Origin: CAYSJU01 sp964431495
GTDB taxonomy: Bacteria; Omnitrophota; Gorgyraeia; Tantalellales; Tantalellaceae
Assembly: GCA_964431495.1 (NCBI GenBank)
Contig: CAYSJU010000031.1
Span: forward strand, 1-18,815
Direction: 5' to 3'
DNA length: 18,815 bases
Positions 1 through 7,928 of this stretch are shown here, piece by piece; position 1 is the first letter of the stretch, and every line of letters starts with the position of its first letter. The translations under genes and the position numbers were made by a program. The notes under the pieces are model-generated. The model saw only the letters and a list, made by a program, of their open reading frames with translations, was not told where the DNA came from and did not search any database.

Positions 1-1
1 A

Positions 2-10
2 TGTTATAAT
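2..10 (+). promoter_or_regulatory. Extended -10 promoter element for the 1130-residue protein gene
   Basis: The bases read TGTTATAAT, an exact match to the extended -10 consensus TGnTATAAT. It would place transcription start near base 16-17 and give a leader of about 35 nt before the ATG at 52. A -35 box would lie at or beyond the left edge and cannot be seen; an extended -10 can work without a strong -35. This is inferred from sequence only. Confidence 0.5.
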
Positions 11-51
11 AAGATAAAATTTGGCTGTTAACATATAAAAAAGGAGAAAAA

Positions 52-3000
52 ATGCACAGGATACATCGCATTACATCAATAGTTATTTTACTTTGTTTTC
101 TACTCAATACTACAACCTATGATTTTACCACAAGCCAGTCGCACAACAGGACAGATACATTCAACCTTGCCACTGCTTCGATCATCAATAAGCTGGCCGG
201 AATTGAACACAAAGACATAGGAAGGATCAAGCTCGCGCTTGAGGCGAATCTGATAGGTGTGGATCTTGCCGCAAAAGTGATCGAGGACCTGACGGTTCCG
301 GAGAACACCGTGTTCAGCCCCGCTGACATGCATTTTTTCTTCAGCGAGATGAAGTCTCTTCCAGAAGGGCGCTTAGCGATCATGTGCAGGATAAAAGAAG
401 ATGGCGATAGAAGGACTTACTATGCTGTTTTTTCGCCTGAAAAGGATGAGGATAAAGGATTCCCGATCGAAGTTTATACAAAAAGCGAATGGGAAAAACT
501 TGAAGAAGCCCTTGAATTTACGGGCATAGTGCCTGAGAGAGAGCAACAGCAACCGGAGGATGCTATTGCAATTGACAGATATATAGAACATGAGAAAGAG
601 ATCGATGCGTTTCTTGCCAAGAAAATACAAAGTGGAGACAGCTTCACCTGCAGTGGCAATATGGTTACAGCCTTGATGGAATCATTTGAGGAACGTTTAA
701 GACGCATAGGCTTTAAAAACAATGGAACTATTATTGAAGCCATACGAAAGAGTACGGTAAAAGCGATAAAGAAAAAAAATATTGTGTTTATACATGAAAA
801 CGAAGATAAACTGCCCGAGATCCACATACCGGACCCGATGGGTGATCCGCAGAAGATCAAAGTATTTTCCCATGCAAGCAACAACGCGGTTTATATAACG
901 CTTACCGACAAAGAATGGGCACAGTTTCAAAGTGCCAAAGAGGGGATAGAAAGTTACGGTCAGGATTTGGCTGACGAAGATGGGAGGAGTGACGGCATGC
1001 CGTTATATAAAGTTTCAGCTACGTCCTTCATGCCCAAATTTGAGAAACGTATACTTCATGAAATGGGCGTGATTTGGGGTCTGCGATGCTGGGCTGAGGC
1101 TAAGAATGGAGGGTATGTAGCCCGTAATGGTCTTGACAAACTGGCAGAAGTGGCTGAATCACAAGAAGAACAGCAGCGTTACAAGGATCGTATGTCTTCC
1201 GCAGACCCAGATCAAGAGGGAGAATTTAGAATAGAGATGACTCCTGCAGAGAAGCTCCTTTCAGCGCTGGTAAAGCAGATACAGCAAAATGGAGGGATAA
1301 TAAATCTGGACAGGAATCTTGAAATACGCGATTACGCAGCCGGAGAGTTCAGCGGGGCCAACATAGAAGAGATAGCAACACCGGGGAAAGCAAGCCGGGA
1401 TATCCAGGCGATGGAAGATTTTGATCAAGTGTTCAAAGGCGCTAAAAATAAAGAGGAATCATGGAATACATACGATAAGGTAGTCAAGACAATAGAAAGG
1501 ATATCCGCGGAAATTGAAGATAGACATAAAGAGGAAGCCATCAAGACCGCGAAGATCGGTGTGGTTCCCGGCGGAAAGCCGGGCGATACTCTGGTTGTTA
1601 CTATCAAGGGTAATGAAAGGATTATAGGTGTTTATGATTCATTTTTACATGGTGTTAGTCACCTTGTCGGTTTGATGAGCGAAGATTGGCATGTCCAGTT
1701 ACAGCAAAATATATTAGACGCTTTGATAGAAGGAGCCGTATCGCACGAGATAGGGCACGGGTTTGAAGGATATTCCGGTATAGATCTTCATGCTTTGTTT
1801 ACTGATAAAGAGGCGCGGGACAGTATTGCCGATGAACTGTTACTGGAGCAGGAGGAAGGACAGAGCGATACGGAATTTGCTTCAATTGTTGCCGAGACCC
1901 TTGCTGACATGTGTATCGGCGGACCGGGGAATGTTGATTATGTTTCCAATAAAGCCGCATATCTGTTTTATCGACTTTTGAGCTTCAGCCCTGCGGGGTA
2001 TGTGGATGGGAACGGAAATATGCAAAGTGATGATATAAGAGATCTGGTCAGGAAATATTATGAACTTAATCCGCATTTTGAGATGTGGTCCGGCGGAGAG
2101 GTTGATAATGTGACGGACAGGGTGGTTGAATATTTCAATGGCTTCTTCGGGCCTGGAACACCCTGGCATGACAAGGAATATATGTATAGTCGGGAGGAAG
2201 CTCCAGCCGAACCCAAAGCTGAAGAAGCCGAAGCGAAAAGAAAAGAAAGGGAAGCCAGAGAGGCAGAAATTCAGGAACTTGTAAAAGCATCCTATGCCGG
2301 ACAAGAGTCTTCTTCTTCTCATTCAAGGAAACGGGAAGCTGCTCGCCAGGAACTTGCCAAATATGGTCAGGAAGCACTGGTGGCAATTGATAAGGAGATT
2401 AAAAAATTCGCCCCCCGAAGCATGGAAAGCAGACTGCTTAAGACGAGCAGGGCTATAATAATGGCTGCTATAAGACGCCGCGGCGGGATCTCAGCCCAGC
2501 AGGGCACGGGCGAGAGGCTGCCGGTGAGCAAGGAAACACAGCGGATCATCGAGGCAATTGAGACTGTCGATGACCTGGGGCTATTGGAATTTATTAAAGG
2601 CATCGGGCAGGGTAGTGGGACGAAGTATATGGAAGAGACGGTCAGGGATAAGTTAAGACAATTGTTCGGGACACATGATTTATCATCTGTGGAAAGAACG
2701 ATAAACGGGAATATTGATATTAAACGCGCGGTGGATGCCAGATACGCGACCGTACTGAATCAACGGTGGCAGGCATCTGAGCAGCTTGAAATACAAGAAG
2801 AACTAGGTCGAATGGCGACTTTTGCCCGGGAAGTCGGGATCGAAGTCGCTCCTCCGGTGCAGGATTACACGTTATTCACTTCCTATGATTTCTATAAAGA
2901 TAAAGATGAATATGAGAGCGACAGGCGCGCATATGGCAGCAGGTTCAATCTGGAAAGAATCAGGACCGACCGGGCGGATAACATTGTTGACAGTGTACTT

Positions 3001-3444
3001 GGTGTAATATCTCAGAAAAGTTTTGCCGCGGACCACGTGATAGTCCAGCTCCCAATGAAATTCGCGGACGAGAGATATCAGCCCGAGTTGCAGAAGCTTA
3101 TGGAAACAGGTGTCAGGTTCATGATTATAGACGTAGAAGGATTGAAGGAAGACGAGAACAGGGCAGACTACCGCAGGAATATATATTCAATGATGCTCCT
3201 GGCGAGAAAAATAGACAAAGATACGCCGAAAGATTCAAAATTATACAGACTGCTTGGATTCTTCATTGACTCTTTATTTGGGGATGTTGAGAATAAACCC
3301 GCCTTAATAGCGGACTATATGGAATCCCTGATACAGAATAAAGATATTGTCAGCCTCGTAAAGATCATCTTATCTTACAAACCTATCGAAAGATACGAAA
3401 TGCCGGACTACGACAAGGTCTCGGCCACCCTTATCTCCGCGTAA
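52..3444 (+). CDS. Large secreted protein with HEXXH zinc-metallopeptidase motif
   Basis: I do not recognise a named family over the full length. The N-terminus (residues 1-25) has basic residues followed by a hydrophobic stretch (SIVILLCFLL), consistent with Sec export, although the cleavage site is unclear. A zinc-peptidase signature SHEIGHGFEG has its HEIGH at residues 565-569. A glutamate in VAETLAD (E615), about 45 residues downstream, is a plausible third ligand, as in gluzincin-type peptidases. Residues about 717-750 form a Glu/Lys/Ala-rich charged linker. A C-terminal region (about 880-1130) looks like a separate globular domain, containing VIVQLPMKF and RFMIIDVEG. The start is fixed by AAGGAG at 41-46, five bases before ATG. 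It stands alone, with a promoter before it and a palindromic repeat just after its stop. The peptidase role is an inference from the motif; the substrate is unknown. Confidence 0.8.
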   Translation: MHRIHRITSIVILLCFLLNTTTYDFTTSQSHNRTDTFNLATASIINKLAGIEHKDIGRIKLALEANLIGVDLAAKVIEDLTVPENTVFSPADMHFFFSEMKSLPEGRLAIMCRIKEDGDRRTYYAVFSPEKDEDKGFPIEVYTKSEWEKLEEALEFTGIVPEREQQQPEDAIAIDRYIEHEKEIDAFLAKKIQSGDSFTCSGNMVTALMESFEERLRRIGFKNNGTIIEAIRKSTVKAIKKKNIVFIHENEDKLPEIHIPDPMGDPQKIKVFSHASNNAVYITLTDKEWAQFQSAKEGIESYGQDLADEDGRSDGMPLYKVSATSFMPKFEKRILHEMGVIWGLRCWAEAKNGGYVARNGLDKLAEVAESQEEQQRYKDRMSSADPDQEGEFRIEMTPAEKLLSALVKQIQQNGGIINLDRNLEIRDYAAGEFSGANIEEIATPGKASRDIQAMEDFDQVFKGAKNKEESWNTYDKVVKTIERISAEIEDRHKEEAIKTAKIGVVPGGKPGDTLVVTIKGNERIIGVYDSFLHGVSHLVGLMSEDWHVQLQQNILDALIEGAVSHEIGHGFEGYSGIDLHALFTDKEARDSIADELLLEQEEGQSDTEFASIVAETLADMCIGGPGNVDYVSNKAAYLFYRLLSFSPAGYVDGNGNMQSDDIRDLVRKYYELNPHFEMWSGGEVDNVTDRVVEYFNGFFGPGTPWHDKEYMYSREEAPAEPKAEEAEAKRKEREAREAEIQELVKASYAGQESSSSHSRKREAARQELAKYGQEALVAIDKEIKKFAPRSMESRLLKTSRAIIMAAIRRRGGISAQQGTGERLPVSKETQRIIEAIETVDDLGLLEFIKGIGQGSGTKYMEETVRDKLRQLFGTHDLSSVERTINGNIDIKRAVDARYATVLNQRWQASEQLEIQEELGRMATFAREVGIEVAPPVQDYTLFTSYDFYKDKDEYESDRRAYGSRFNLERIRTDRADNIVDSVLGVISQKSFAADHVIVQLPMKFADERYQPELQKLMETGVRFMIIDVEGLKEDENRADYRRNIYSMMLLARKIDKDTPKDSKLYRLLGFFIDSLFGDVENKPALIADYMESLIQNKDIVSLVKIILSYKPIERYEMPDYDKVSATLISA

Positions 3445-3454
3445 GCGGCGAATT

Positions 3455-3518
3455 AATAGGGACAGCGACCATTTTTTGTATATTTTTTACCTTATGAAAA
3501 ATGGTCGCTGTCCCTATT
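3455..3518. repeat. Palindromic repeat, copy 1 of 4
   Basis: Perfect 22-bp inverted arms at 3455-3476 and 3497-3518 enclose a 20-nt loop. The arm contains the shared core AATAGGGACAGCGACC followed by ATTTTT. It begins 10 bases after the stop of the upstream gene, so it could also act as a transcription terminator, but no separate U-tract distinguishes it from the repeat itself. The same arm recurs at 7034, 7843 and 12010. The form resembles REP/BIME-like elements or miniature transposon remnants, which is an inference. Confidence 0.93.
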
Positions 3519-3547
3519 TATATCTGAATATTTTTACGCTAACATAT

Positions 3548-3577
3548 TTGCACATCAACCATTTCTAAGTGTATACT
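3548..3577 (+). promoter_or_regulatory. Possible promoter for the HAD-aminotransferase-ligase operon
   Basis: TATACT at 3572-3577 matches the -10 consensus at five of six bases. TTGCAC at 3548-3553 is a weak -35 (three of six) at an 18-base spacing. The region is AT-rich and lies between the palindrome and the first gene of the operon, where a promoter is expected. The leader would be about 40 nt. Confidence 0.35.
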
Positions 3578-3626
3578 TATTATATTGCATAACCCAAGTG
3601 ACATATAGCGCACAAAAGGTGGGAAA

Positions 3627-4298
3627 ATGGCGAAAGAGCTGAAGAACAGCGATAAACACCTGGTATTCTTTGATTTTGACAATACTATCACGGCATGGGA
3701 CGTTCTGGACGATATGCTTACCCGGTTTTCCAGTAATTATGACTGGCTTGAGTTTGAGGAAAAGTGGGAAAAGGGAGAGATCGGCTCAAGGGAATGTCTG
3801 GAAGGCCAGATAAAAGGTATCAGGACAACAAAGGAGGAGCTGGATAAGTACCTGGACACCATTAAATTGGATCCGTATTTCAAGAAGTTGAGGAATTTCC
3901 TGGACTCGAAGGGGAAAAAAATAATAATCCTGAGCGATAATTTTGACTACATATTGAACTATGTCCTCAAACACAATAATATTCATGGTATAGATGTATA
4001 CTGCAATCAGATTGAGTTATCAGAAGGCAGACTGATGCCAAGCTTTCCTTATAATGACGAAGGGCGCTGCGGCAGGTGCGCTCACTGCAAAAAGATCAGC
4101 ATAAAAAGACTCAATAATCCCGGCGCTGTGACGGTCTATATAGGCGATGGGTTGTCAGATATCTGCGCGTCCGAATACGCGGATATTGTATATGCCAAAG
4201 GGGTCCTGAAAGATTATCTCAAAGAGAAAGGAATAGAACATATTCCGATAAACGGGTTAAAAGACGTGTATGAACACTTTCAAGGGAGCCTGTCATGA
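3627..4298 (+). CDS. HAD-superfamily phosphatase, MtnX / phosphoserine-phosphatase-like
   Basis: A cytoplasmic phosphomonoesterase of the haloacid dehalogenase fold. Motif I is DFDNT, with nucleophile D16 and general acid D18. Motif II is the serine of LSDNFD (S103). A lysine around K155/K156 fits motif III, and motif IV is GDGLSD (173-178). The cysteine-rich segment CGRCAHCKK (C148, C151, C154) resembles the CGCCK segment of Bacillus MtnX, the phosphatase of the methionine salvage pathway. No other salvage gene is nearby, so the real substrate is probably different and set by the downstream genes. The 223-residue length is normal for the family. AAAGGTGGG at 3615-3623 precedes the ATG. Its stop overlaps the next start as ATGA (4295-4298), indicating translational coupling. 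The family call is firm; the substrate is unknown. Confidence 0.85.
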   Translation: MAKELKNSDKHLVFFDFDNTITAWDVLDDMLTRFSSNYDWLEFEEKWEKGEIGSRECLEGQIKGIRTTKEELDKYLDTIKLDPYFKKLRNFLDSKGKKIIILSDNFDYILNYVLKHNNIHGIDVYCNQIELSEGRLMPSFPYNDEGRCGRCAHCKKISIKRLNNPGAVTVYIGDGLSDICASEYADIVYAKGVLKDYLKEKGIEHIPINGLKDVYEHFQGSLS

Positions 4299-5713
4299 AC
4301 AATAAACAAAGAACAAACACTAAGACCAGGATCGCGAAAAAATCGACTGGAAAAAAATTGCTGAAACTGGAGTCAAAATACTGTTCCTGGGGCGACACGG
4401 TCCATTACGTGAAGAAGCCGAATATTTTCGAAAAAGCCGAGGGCAGTTACCTGTACGATAACAAGGGAGTGGAGTATCTGGACCTGCAGATGCTTTACTC
4501 CGCGGTGAATTTCGGCTACAGGAACGAGCGGATAAGCAGCGCCTTAAGAAACCAGATCGACCGGCTTCCACAGCTTGCTTGCCAGTATCTTCACGAAGAG
4601 AAGATAAAGCTCGCGACGAACCTCGCACAGAGGATCAACAGGACCTTTGAAGAAAAGGGGAGGATACAGTTCAATGTAGGCGGTTCGGCAGCGATAGAAG
4701 ACTCTTTGAAGCTGGTGAGGAACCATACAGGCAGGACGCTGATGTTCGCGTTCATGGGGGGATACCATGGCAGGACCCTGGCCGCGTCAGCGATAACGTC
4801 GAGTTTCCGGTACAGGGAACGCTACGGCCACTTCGGCGACAGGGCCATGTTCATCCCTTATCCGTACTGTTTCAGGTGCCCTTATGAAAAGAAAAAGGAA
4901 TCGTGCGGCCTTTATTGTCTGAAGCAGTTCGAAAAGCTTTTTGAAACAGAATATTACGCCGTCGTGAACAACAAGACAAGGAACTGCGAATTTTCGGCTT
5001 TTATCATCGAAGCCATCCAGGGGACGGGCGGCTATGTGATCCCTCCAAAGGATTATTTTTCCGGGCTCAAGAAAATTCTGGACAGATACAATATACTCAT
5101 GGTAGATGACGAGGTGCAAATGGGATTTTACAGGACAGGCAAGTTTTGGGCCATAGAGCATTTCGGTATAACGCCGGACATTATCGTGTTCGGCAAATCC
5201 ATGACCAACGGCATGAATCCGTTATCCGGTCTCTGGGCTAGAGAAAAGCTCATAACGCCGGAGGTTTTCCCGCCGGGGTCCACCCATTGCACGTTTGCGT
5301 CCAACCCTTTAGGCACGGCATTGGGTCTGGAGGTCATGAAGCTGATAGATGAATCTGATTTCGCCGCGGAGGTCAACAAAAAAGGAAAATATTTTCTCTC
5401 GAGGCTGAAAGCTCTGAAGAAAAAGTATCCACAGATAGGCGATGTTGACGGCCTCGGACTCGCTATAAGAATTGAGATGTGCCAGAAGGACGGATTTACC
5501 CCGGATAAGAAGCTGACGAACGAGATAGAAGAGATCGGCCTGAGCGGCAAGCTGACAGCGGGCGGCAAGAAGCGGGGCCTTGTCCTGGATGTGGGAGGAT
5601 ATTACAAGAACGTTTTCACGTTAGCGCCCTGTTTTTACATCACCAGGAAGGAAATAGACCTTGCAGTGGACCTGTTCGAAGAGGCGTTAAAGAAAGCCTT
5701 GAAAAAGGTGTAA
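4295..5713 (+). CDS. Class III PLP-dependent aminotransferase
   Basis: A fold-type I aminotransferase of the acetylornithine/ornithine/4-aminobutyrate group, moving an amino group between an omega- or alpha-amine and a keto acid. The phosphate-binding motif is GGSAAIED (129-136), with GGYHGRT at 155-161. The aspartate that contacts the cofactor ring nitrogen is in DDEVQ (271-275, most likely D272). The lysine that forms the Schiff base is K301 in FGKSMTNG. The 472-residue length is slightly above the family norm because of a basic N-terminal extension of about 25 residues. A cysteine cluster (C192, C195, C204, C208) lies in an insertion also seen in archaeal-type 4-aminobutyrate aminotransferases, and might bind metal. 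The first codons overlap the phosphatase gene; AAGGGAG at 4282-4288 is the ribosome site. Substrate specificity cannot be read from the sequence. Confidence 0.9.
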   Translation: MNNKQRTNTKTRIAKKSTGKKLLKLESKYCSWGDTVHYVKKPNIFEKAEGSYLYDNKGVEYLDLQMLYSAVNFGYRNERISSALRNQIDRLPQLACQYLHEEKIKLATNLAQRINRTFEEKGRIQFNVGGSAAIEDSLKLVRNHTGRTLMFAFMGGYHGRTLAASAITSSFRYRERYGHFGDRAMFIPYPYCFRCPYEKKKESCGLYCLKQFEKLFETEYYAVVNNKTRNCEFSAFIIEAIQGTGGYVIPPKDYFSGLKKILDRYNILMVDDEVQMGFYRTGKFWAIEHFGITPDIIVFGKSMTNGMNPLSGLWAREKLITPEVFPPGSTHCTFASNPLGTALGLEVMKLIDESDFAAEVNKKGKYFLSRLKALKKKYPQIGDVDGLGLAIRIEMCQKDGFTPDKKLTNEIEEIGLSGKLTAGGKKRGLVLDVGGYYKNVFTLAPCFYITRKEIDLAVDLFEEALKKALKKV

Positions 5714-5725
5714 GGTGTAGAGAGT

Positions 5726-7039
5726 ATGTCCATAAAATTTGTGGATAAGATCATTTTAATGATACCGCCGAAAATCCTGGGCCGGATGCTGTGGAAGGTG
5801 CCGCGTCCGGTTATAGACTGGAAGAAACACGCGTCTTTTCAGTACATTGTCAGGTATGTTTACAAGAATTCCTCATTTTACAGAAGAAAATTCGACGAGT
5901 ACAAAATAGATCCCCGTAAGGTCAAGAACCCGTCCGACCTCGGGGATTTTTACACCATCCCGCAGGACATTGTAGACCACGCCGAAGAATTCCTGTGCAG
6001 AAAACCGCAGATAGTCTTCGAATCTTCCGGGACCACCGGCAGGAATAAAAGGGTGTACATGAGGCAGGATGAGCTGTACAACATAGGGAAGTACAATGCC
6101 GCGGGCCTGTTCTTAGGAGGCGTGAAAGCGGACGACCGCCTGGTGAACGCCTTTGATTTCTCTATGTGGATACCGGGAATGATCACCCAGAAGGGACTGG
6201 AGGAAGCGGGTCTGTTCGGAATGGCGGCAGGGAAGGTCGAACCGATAGAGGTCTATAAAAGGATACCGGTATATAATTTTAATATAATCATGGGCGAGCC
6301 AACCTGGCTTATTAAGCTTACCGAGATAGCTGAAAAGAAAGGGTCATATCCGTTAAAGATGATAATCGGATCGGCTGAGGCGATGCCTGACGCTGCCAGG
6401 CCGTGGATGGAAAGTGTGTGGCAGGGGGCCCAGGTCAGGATGGTGTACGGGTCAGTGGAATCCGCGGGCACTATTGCGTTCGAGCCGTTTTCGGTGTGCA
6501 ACGGGTATCATATAGACGAAACAAACTTCCTGGTGGAAGTAACTGACGCCGGCGAAGACGGATACGGTGAAGTGATATTCACGACGCTTGGCCGCATGAC
6601 CATGCCGCTCATAAGGTACAGGAACAGGGATATCAGCAAGATCATTGAAGAAAAATGTACTTGCGGCCTGCCTTACCGGAAACTGGCAAAGATACGCGGC
6701 AGGGCCGATGAGCTGGTCGTGGCCTCGGGAGGCAACCTTTACCCGCTCATGTTCGAGGAGATATTGAAAGACGTCGAAGGGATATTAAGCGACTGGCAGA
6801 TAATTTTCAAGCTCCGCGATATAAAAGAGATAATGGTGGTCAATCTGGAACCGCAAGAAGGGTGTTCAAAGGAGGAGATCCAGAAAAAGGTTTTTTTCAA
6901 CATGCAGTCCCGTTATCCGGACCTGTGGAAGAATTACAGTCTTGGCATTTTTGAAATAGAATTCGCCTATCATGCTCCCCACAGCCTCCGCTCCGATAAA
7001 CGAAAGCTCCTCAGACTGGTAGACAAGCGCCATAAATAG
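5726..7039 (+). CDS. PaaK-like adenylate-forming ligase (phenylacetate-CoA ligase / CapK family)
   Basis: Activates a carboxylic acid with ATP to an acyl adenylate, usually passing it to CoA or another thiol or amine. The phosphate-binding loop is SSGTTGRNK (100-108). YGSVE (241-245) fits motif A5, YRNRD (298-302) provides the ribose-contacting aspartate, and RGRADE (324-329) is the hinge A8 motif. SGGNLYP follows, and K425/K427 near the C-terminus are candidates for the catalytic lysine. The N-terminal pattern around NSSFYRRKFDEYKID is typical of PaaK-like enzymes. The 437-residue length is normal. It starts 12 bases after the aminotransferase stop, with a weak site AAGGTG before it. Its TAG stop (7037-7039) lies inside a palindromic repeat. 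With its partners it could activate an amino acid or keto acid made by the pathway. The family is sure and the substrate is not. Confidence 0.88.
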   Translation: MSIKFVDKIILMIPPKILGRMLWKVPRPVIDWKKHASFQYIVRYVYKNSSFYRRKFDEYKIDPRKVKNPSDLGDFYTIPQDIVDHAEEFLCRKPQIVFESSGTTGRNKRVYMRQDELYNIGKYNAAGLFLGGVKADDRLVNAFDFSMWIPGMITQKGLEEAGLFGMAAGKVEPIEVYKRIPVYNFNIIMGEPTWLIKLTEIAEKKGSYPLKMIIGSAEAMPDAARPWMESVWQGAQVRMVYGSVESAGTIAFEPFSVCNGYHIDETNFLVEVTDAGEDGYGEVIFTTLGRMTMPLIRYRNRDISKIIEEKCTCGLPYRKLAKIRGRADELVVASGGNLYPLMFEEILKDVEGILSDWQIIFKLRDIKEIMVVNLEPQEGCSKEEIQKKVFFNMQSRYPDLWKNYSLGIFEIEFAYHAPHSLRSDKRKLLRLVDKRHK

Positions 7040-7095
7040 GGACAGCGACCGTTTTTCAGCGTTTTTTCACAAAAAAATGGTCGCTGTCCCTATTT
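7034..7095. repeat. Palindromic repeat, copy 2 of 4, between convergent genes
   Basis: Arms 7034-7056 and 7073-7095 pair over 23 positions with one mismatch (G7051 against T7078, a G-U wobble in RNA), around a 16-nt loop. The core AATAGGGACAGCGACC is intact on both sides. The plus-strand ligase gene ends on the TAG inside the left arm, and the minus-strand gene ends on a TAA whose last base is the outer base of the right arm (7097-7095). It probably serves as a shared two-way terminator, an inference from its position and fold. Confidence 0.93.
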
Positions 7096-7703
7096 TATGT
7101 CTTTCTTTCGGTGGCGAGCCAGGCTATTCCTGCCAGAAATATGGCCAAATACGCGTAAACCGTGAACCAGAGCCCTTTTTGTATGATTATTTTTACGCCC
7201 GGGCTTACCGTGGTGGTCATTGTGGATAAACTATACAGTCCGCCGATGGACAGGATCCCGCTTATGATCAACATAAGGACGACAAATATCCTGTTTTTCG
7301 CTCCGAATACCGCGAACACCGCGCAGAGGATCGCGAGAAGCGGCGATAGATAGACCAGATAGCTTTTTTTATCAAGGTCTTCCGCGCTTTTAAACAGAAT
7401 CTGCGCGAGAGAGAGCGCGACTTTGGAGCTTTTGGCATTGACCATTGTCGGAATATCAACGCCACGCACGGTAGTTTTTATGTCTACGTTACCCATGCTG
7501 GATATAGCCCTGGTTATTTTATCCAGTTTTTTTATCACTTTCCCGGCTATGGGCGCGTCCCCGAGCTCTTTCTCGGCATAACCTGTCAGCTCTTTTGTTA
7601 CTCCCGTAACCGATGCGCTTATCTTCGCCCAGGGCGCAAAGAATGATACTACAATAACAGCGCTTGCGATAATAATTACAGCTTGAAAAAATGTTTTCTT
7701 CAT
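7095..7703 (-). CDS. Four-helix membrane protein of unknown function
   Basis: I do not recognise this gene. The 202-residue product has hydrophobic helices at about 7-25, 115-133, 137-158 and 178-197. Between the first and second lies a soluble segment of about 90 residues, rich in lysine, valine and alanine, probably on the periplasmic side. The overall plan (one helix, an extracytoplasmic domain, then three closely spaced helices, ending ATERKT) fits an inner-membrane protein with no catalytic motif visible. The start is well supported by AGGAGGG just upstream on the minus strand (reverse complement of bases 7706-7712). It is transcribed alone, away from the flavoprotein gene, and its TAA abuts palindrome copy 2. 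Being a real gene is likely from the ribosome site and composition; the function is unknown. Confidence 0.8.
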   Translation of the reverse strand: MKKTFFQAVIIIASAVIVVSFFAPWAKISASVTGVTKELTGYAEKELGDAPIAGKVIKKLDKITRAISSMGNVDIKTTVRGVDIPTMVNAKSSKVALSLAQILFKSAEDLDKKSYLVYLSPLLAILCAVFAVFGAKNRIFVVLMLIISGILSIGGLYSLSTMTTTVSPGVKIIIQKGLWFTVYAYLAIFLAGIAWLATERKT

Positions 7704-7755
7704 ATCCCTCCTTTTTTAAATAATAATATTTTTGTAATTGCCAGATTATAAAATA

Positions 7756-7784
7756 ATGTTACCTATGGTATCTGTGTTTGTCAA
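7756..7784 (-). promoter_or_regulatory. Sigma-70-like promoter for the membrane protein gene
   Basis: On the minus strand, a perfect -35 TTGACA (7784-7779) is followed after 17 bases by TAACAT (7761-7756), a four-of-six -10. A second TATAAT lies at 7750-7745 without a matching -35. The leader to the ATG at 7703 would be about 45 nt. Confidence 0.5.
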
Positions 7785-7842
7785 ATCCGGACTGTCCGTA
7801 AGTGGGGTTCGCTCAGGATAAAGTGGACGGGGCCTGTCTGTG

Positions 7843-7912
7843 TACAAAATAGGGACAGCGACCATTTTTTAGCGCTTTTTACAAAAAAAATGGTCGCTGT
7901 CCCTATTTTGTA
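7843..7912. repeat. Palindromic repeat, copy 3 of 4, upstream of the flavoprotein gene
   Basis: The longest copy: perfect 28-bp arms (7843-7870 and 7885-7912) around a 14-nt loop AGCGCTTTTTACAA. The symmetry extends outward past the shared core to TACAAAAT at both ends. The right arm ends only 8 bases before the GAGGTGG ribosome site of the gene starting at 7929. No good promoter is visible between the repeat and the gene, so a transcript would probably carry this hairpin in its leader. Confidence 0.95.
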
Positions 7913-7928
7913 TTAAAATAGAGGTGGT

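Noticed and set aside
1882..2322. Minus-strand open frame opposite the large secreted protein
   Set aside because: Its Phe-rich composition reflects the Glu/Lys-rich linker on the other strand; there is no ribosome site or motif.
7788..7798. CGGAC-T-GTCCG inverted repeat as an operator
   Set aside because: Five-base arms occur by chance at this scale and nothing else supports it.
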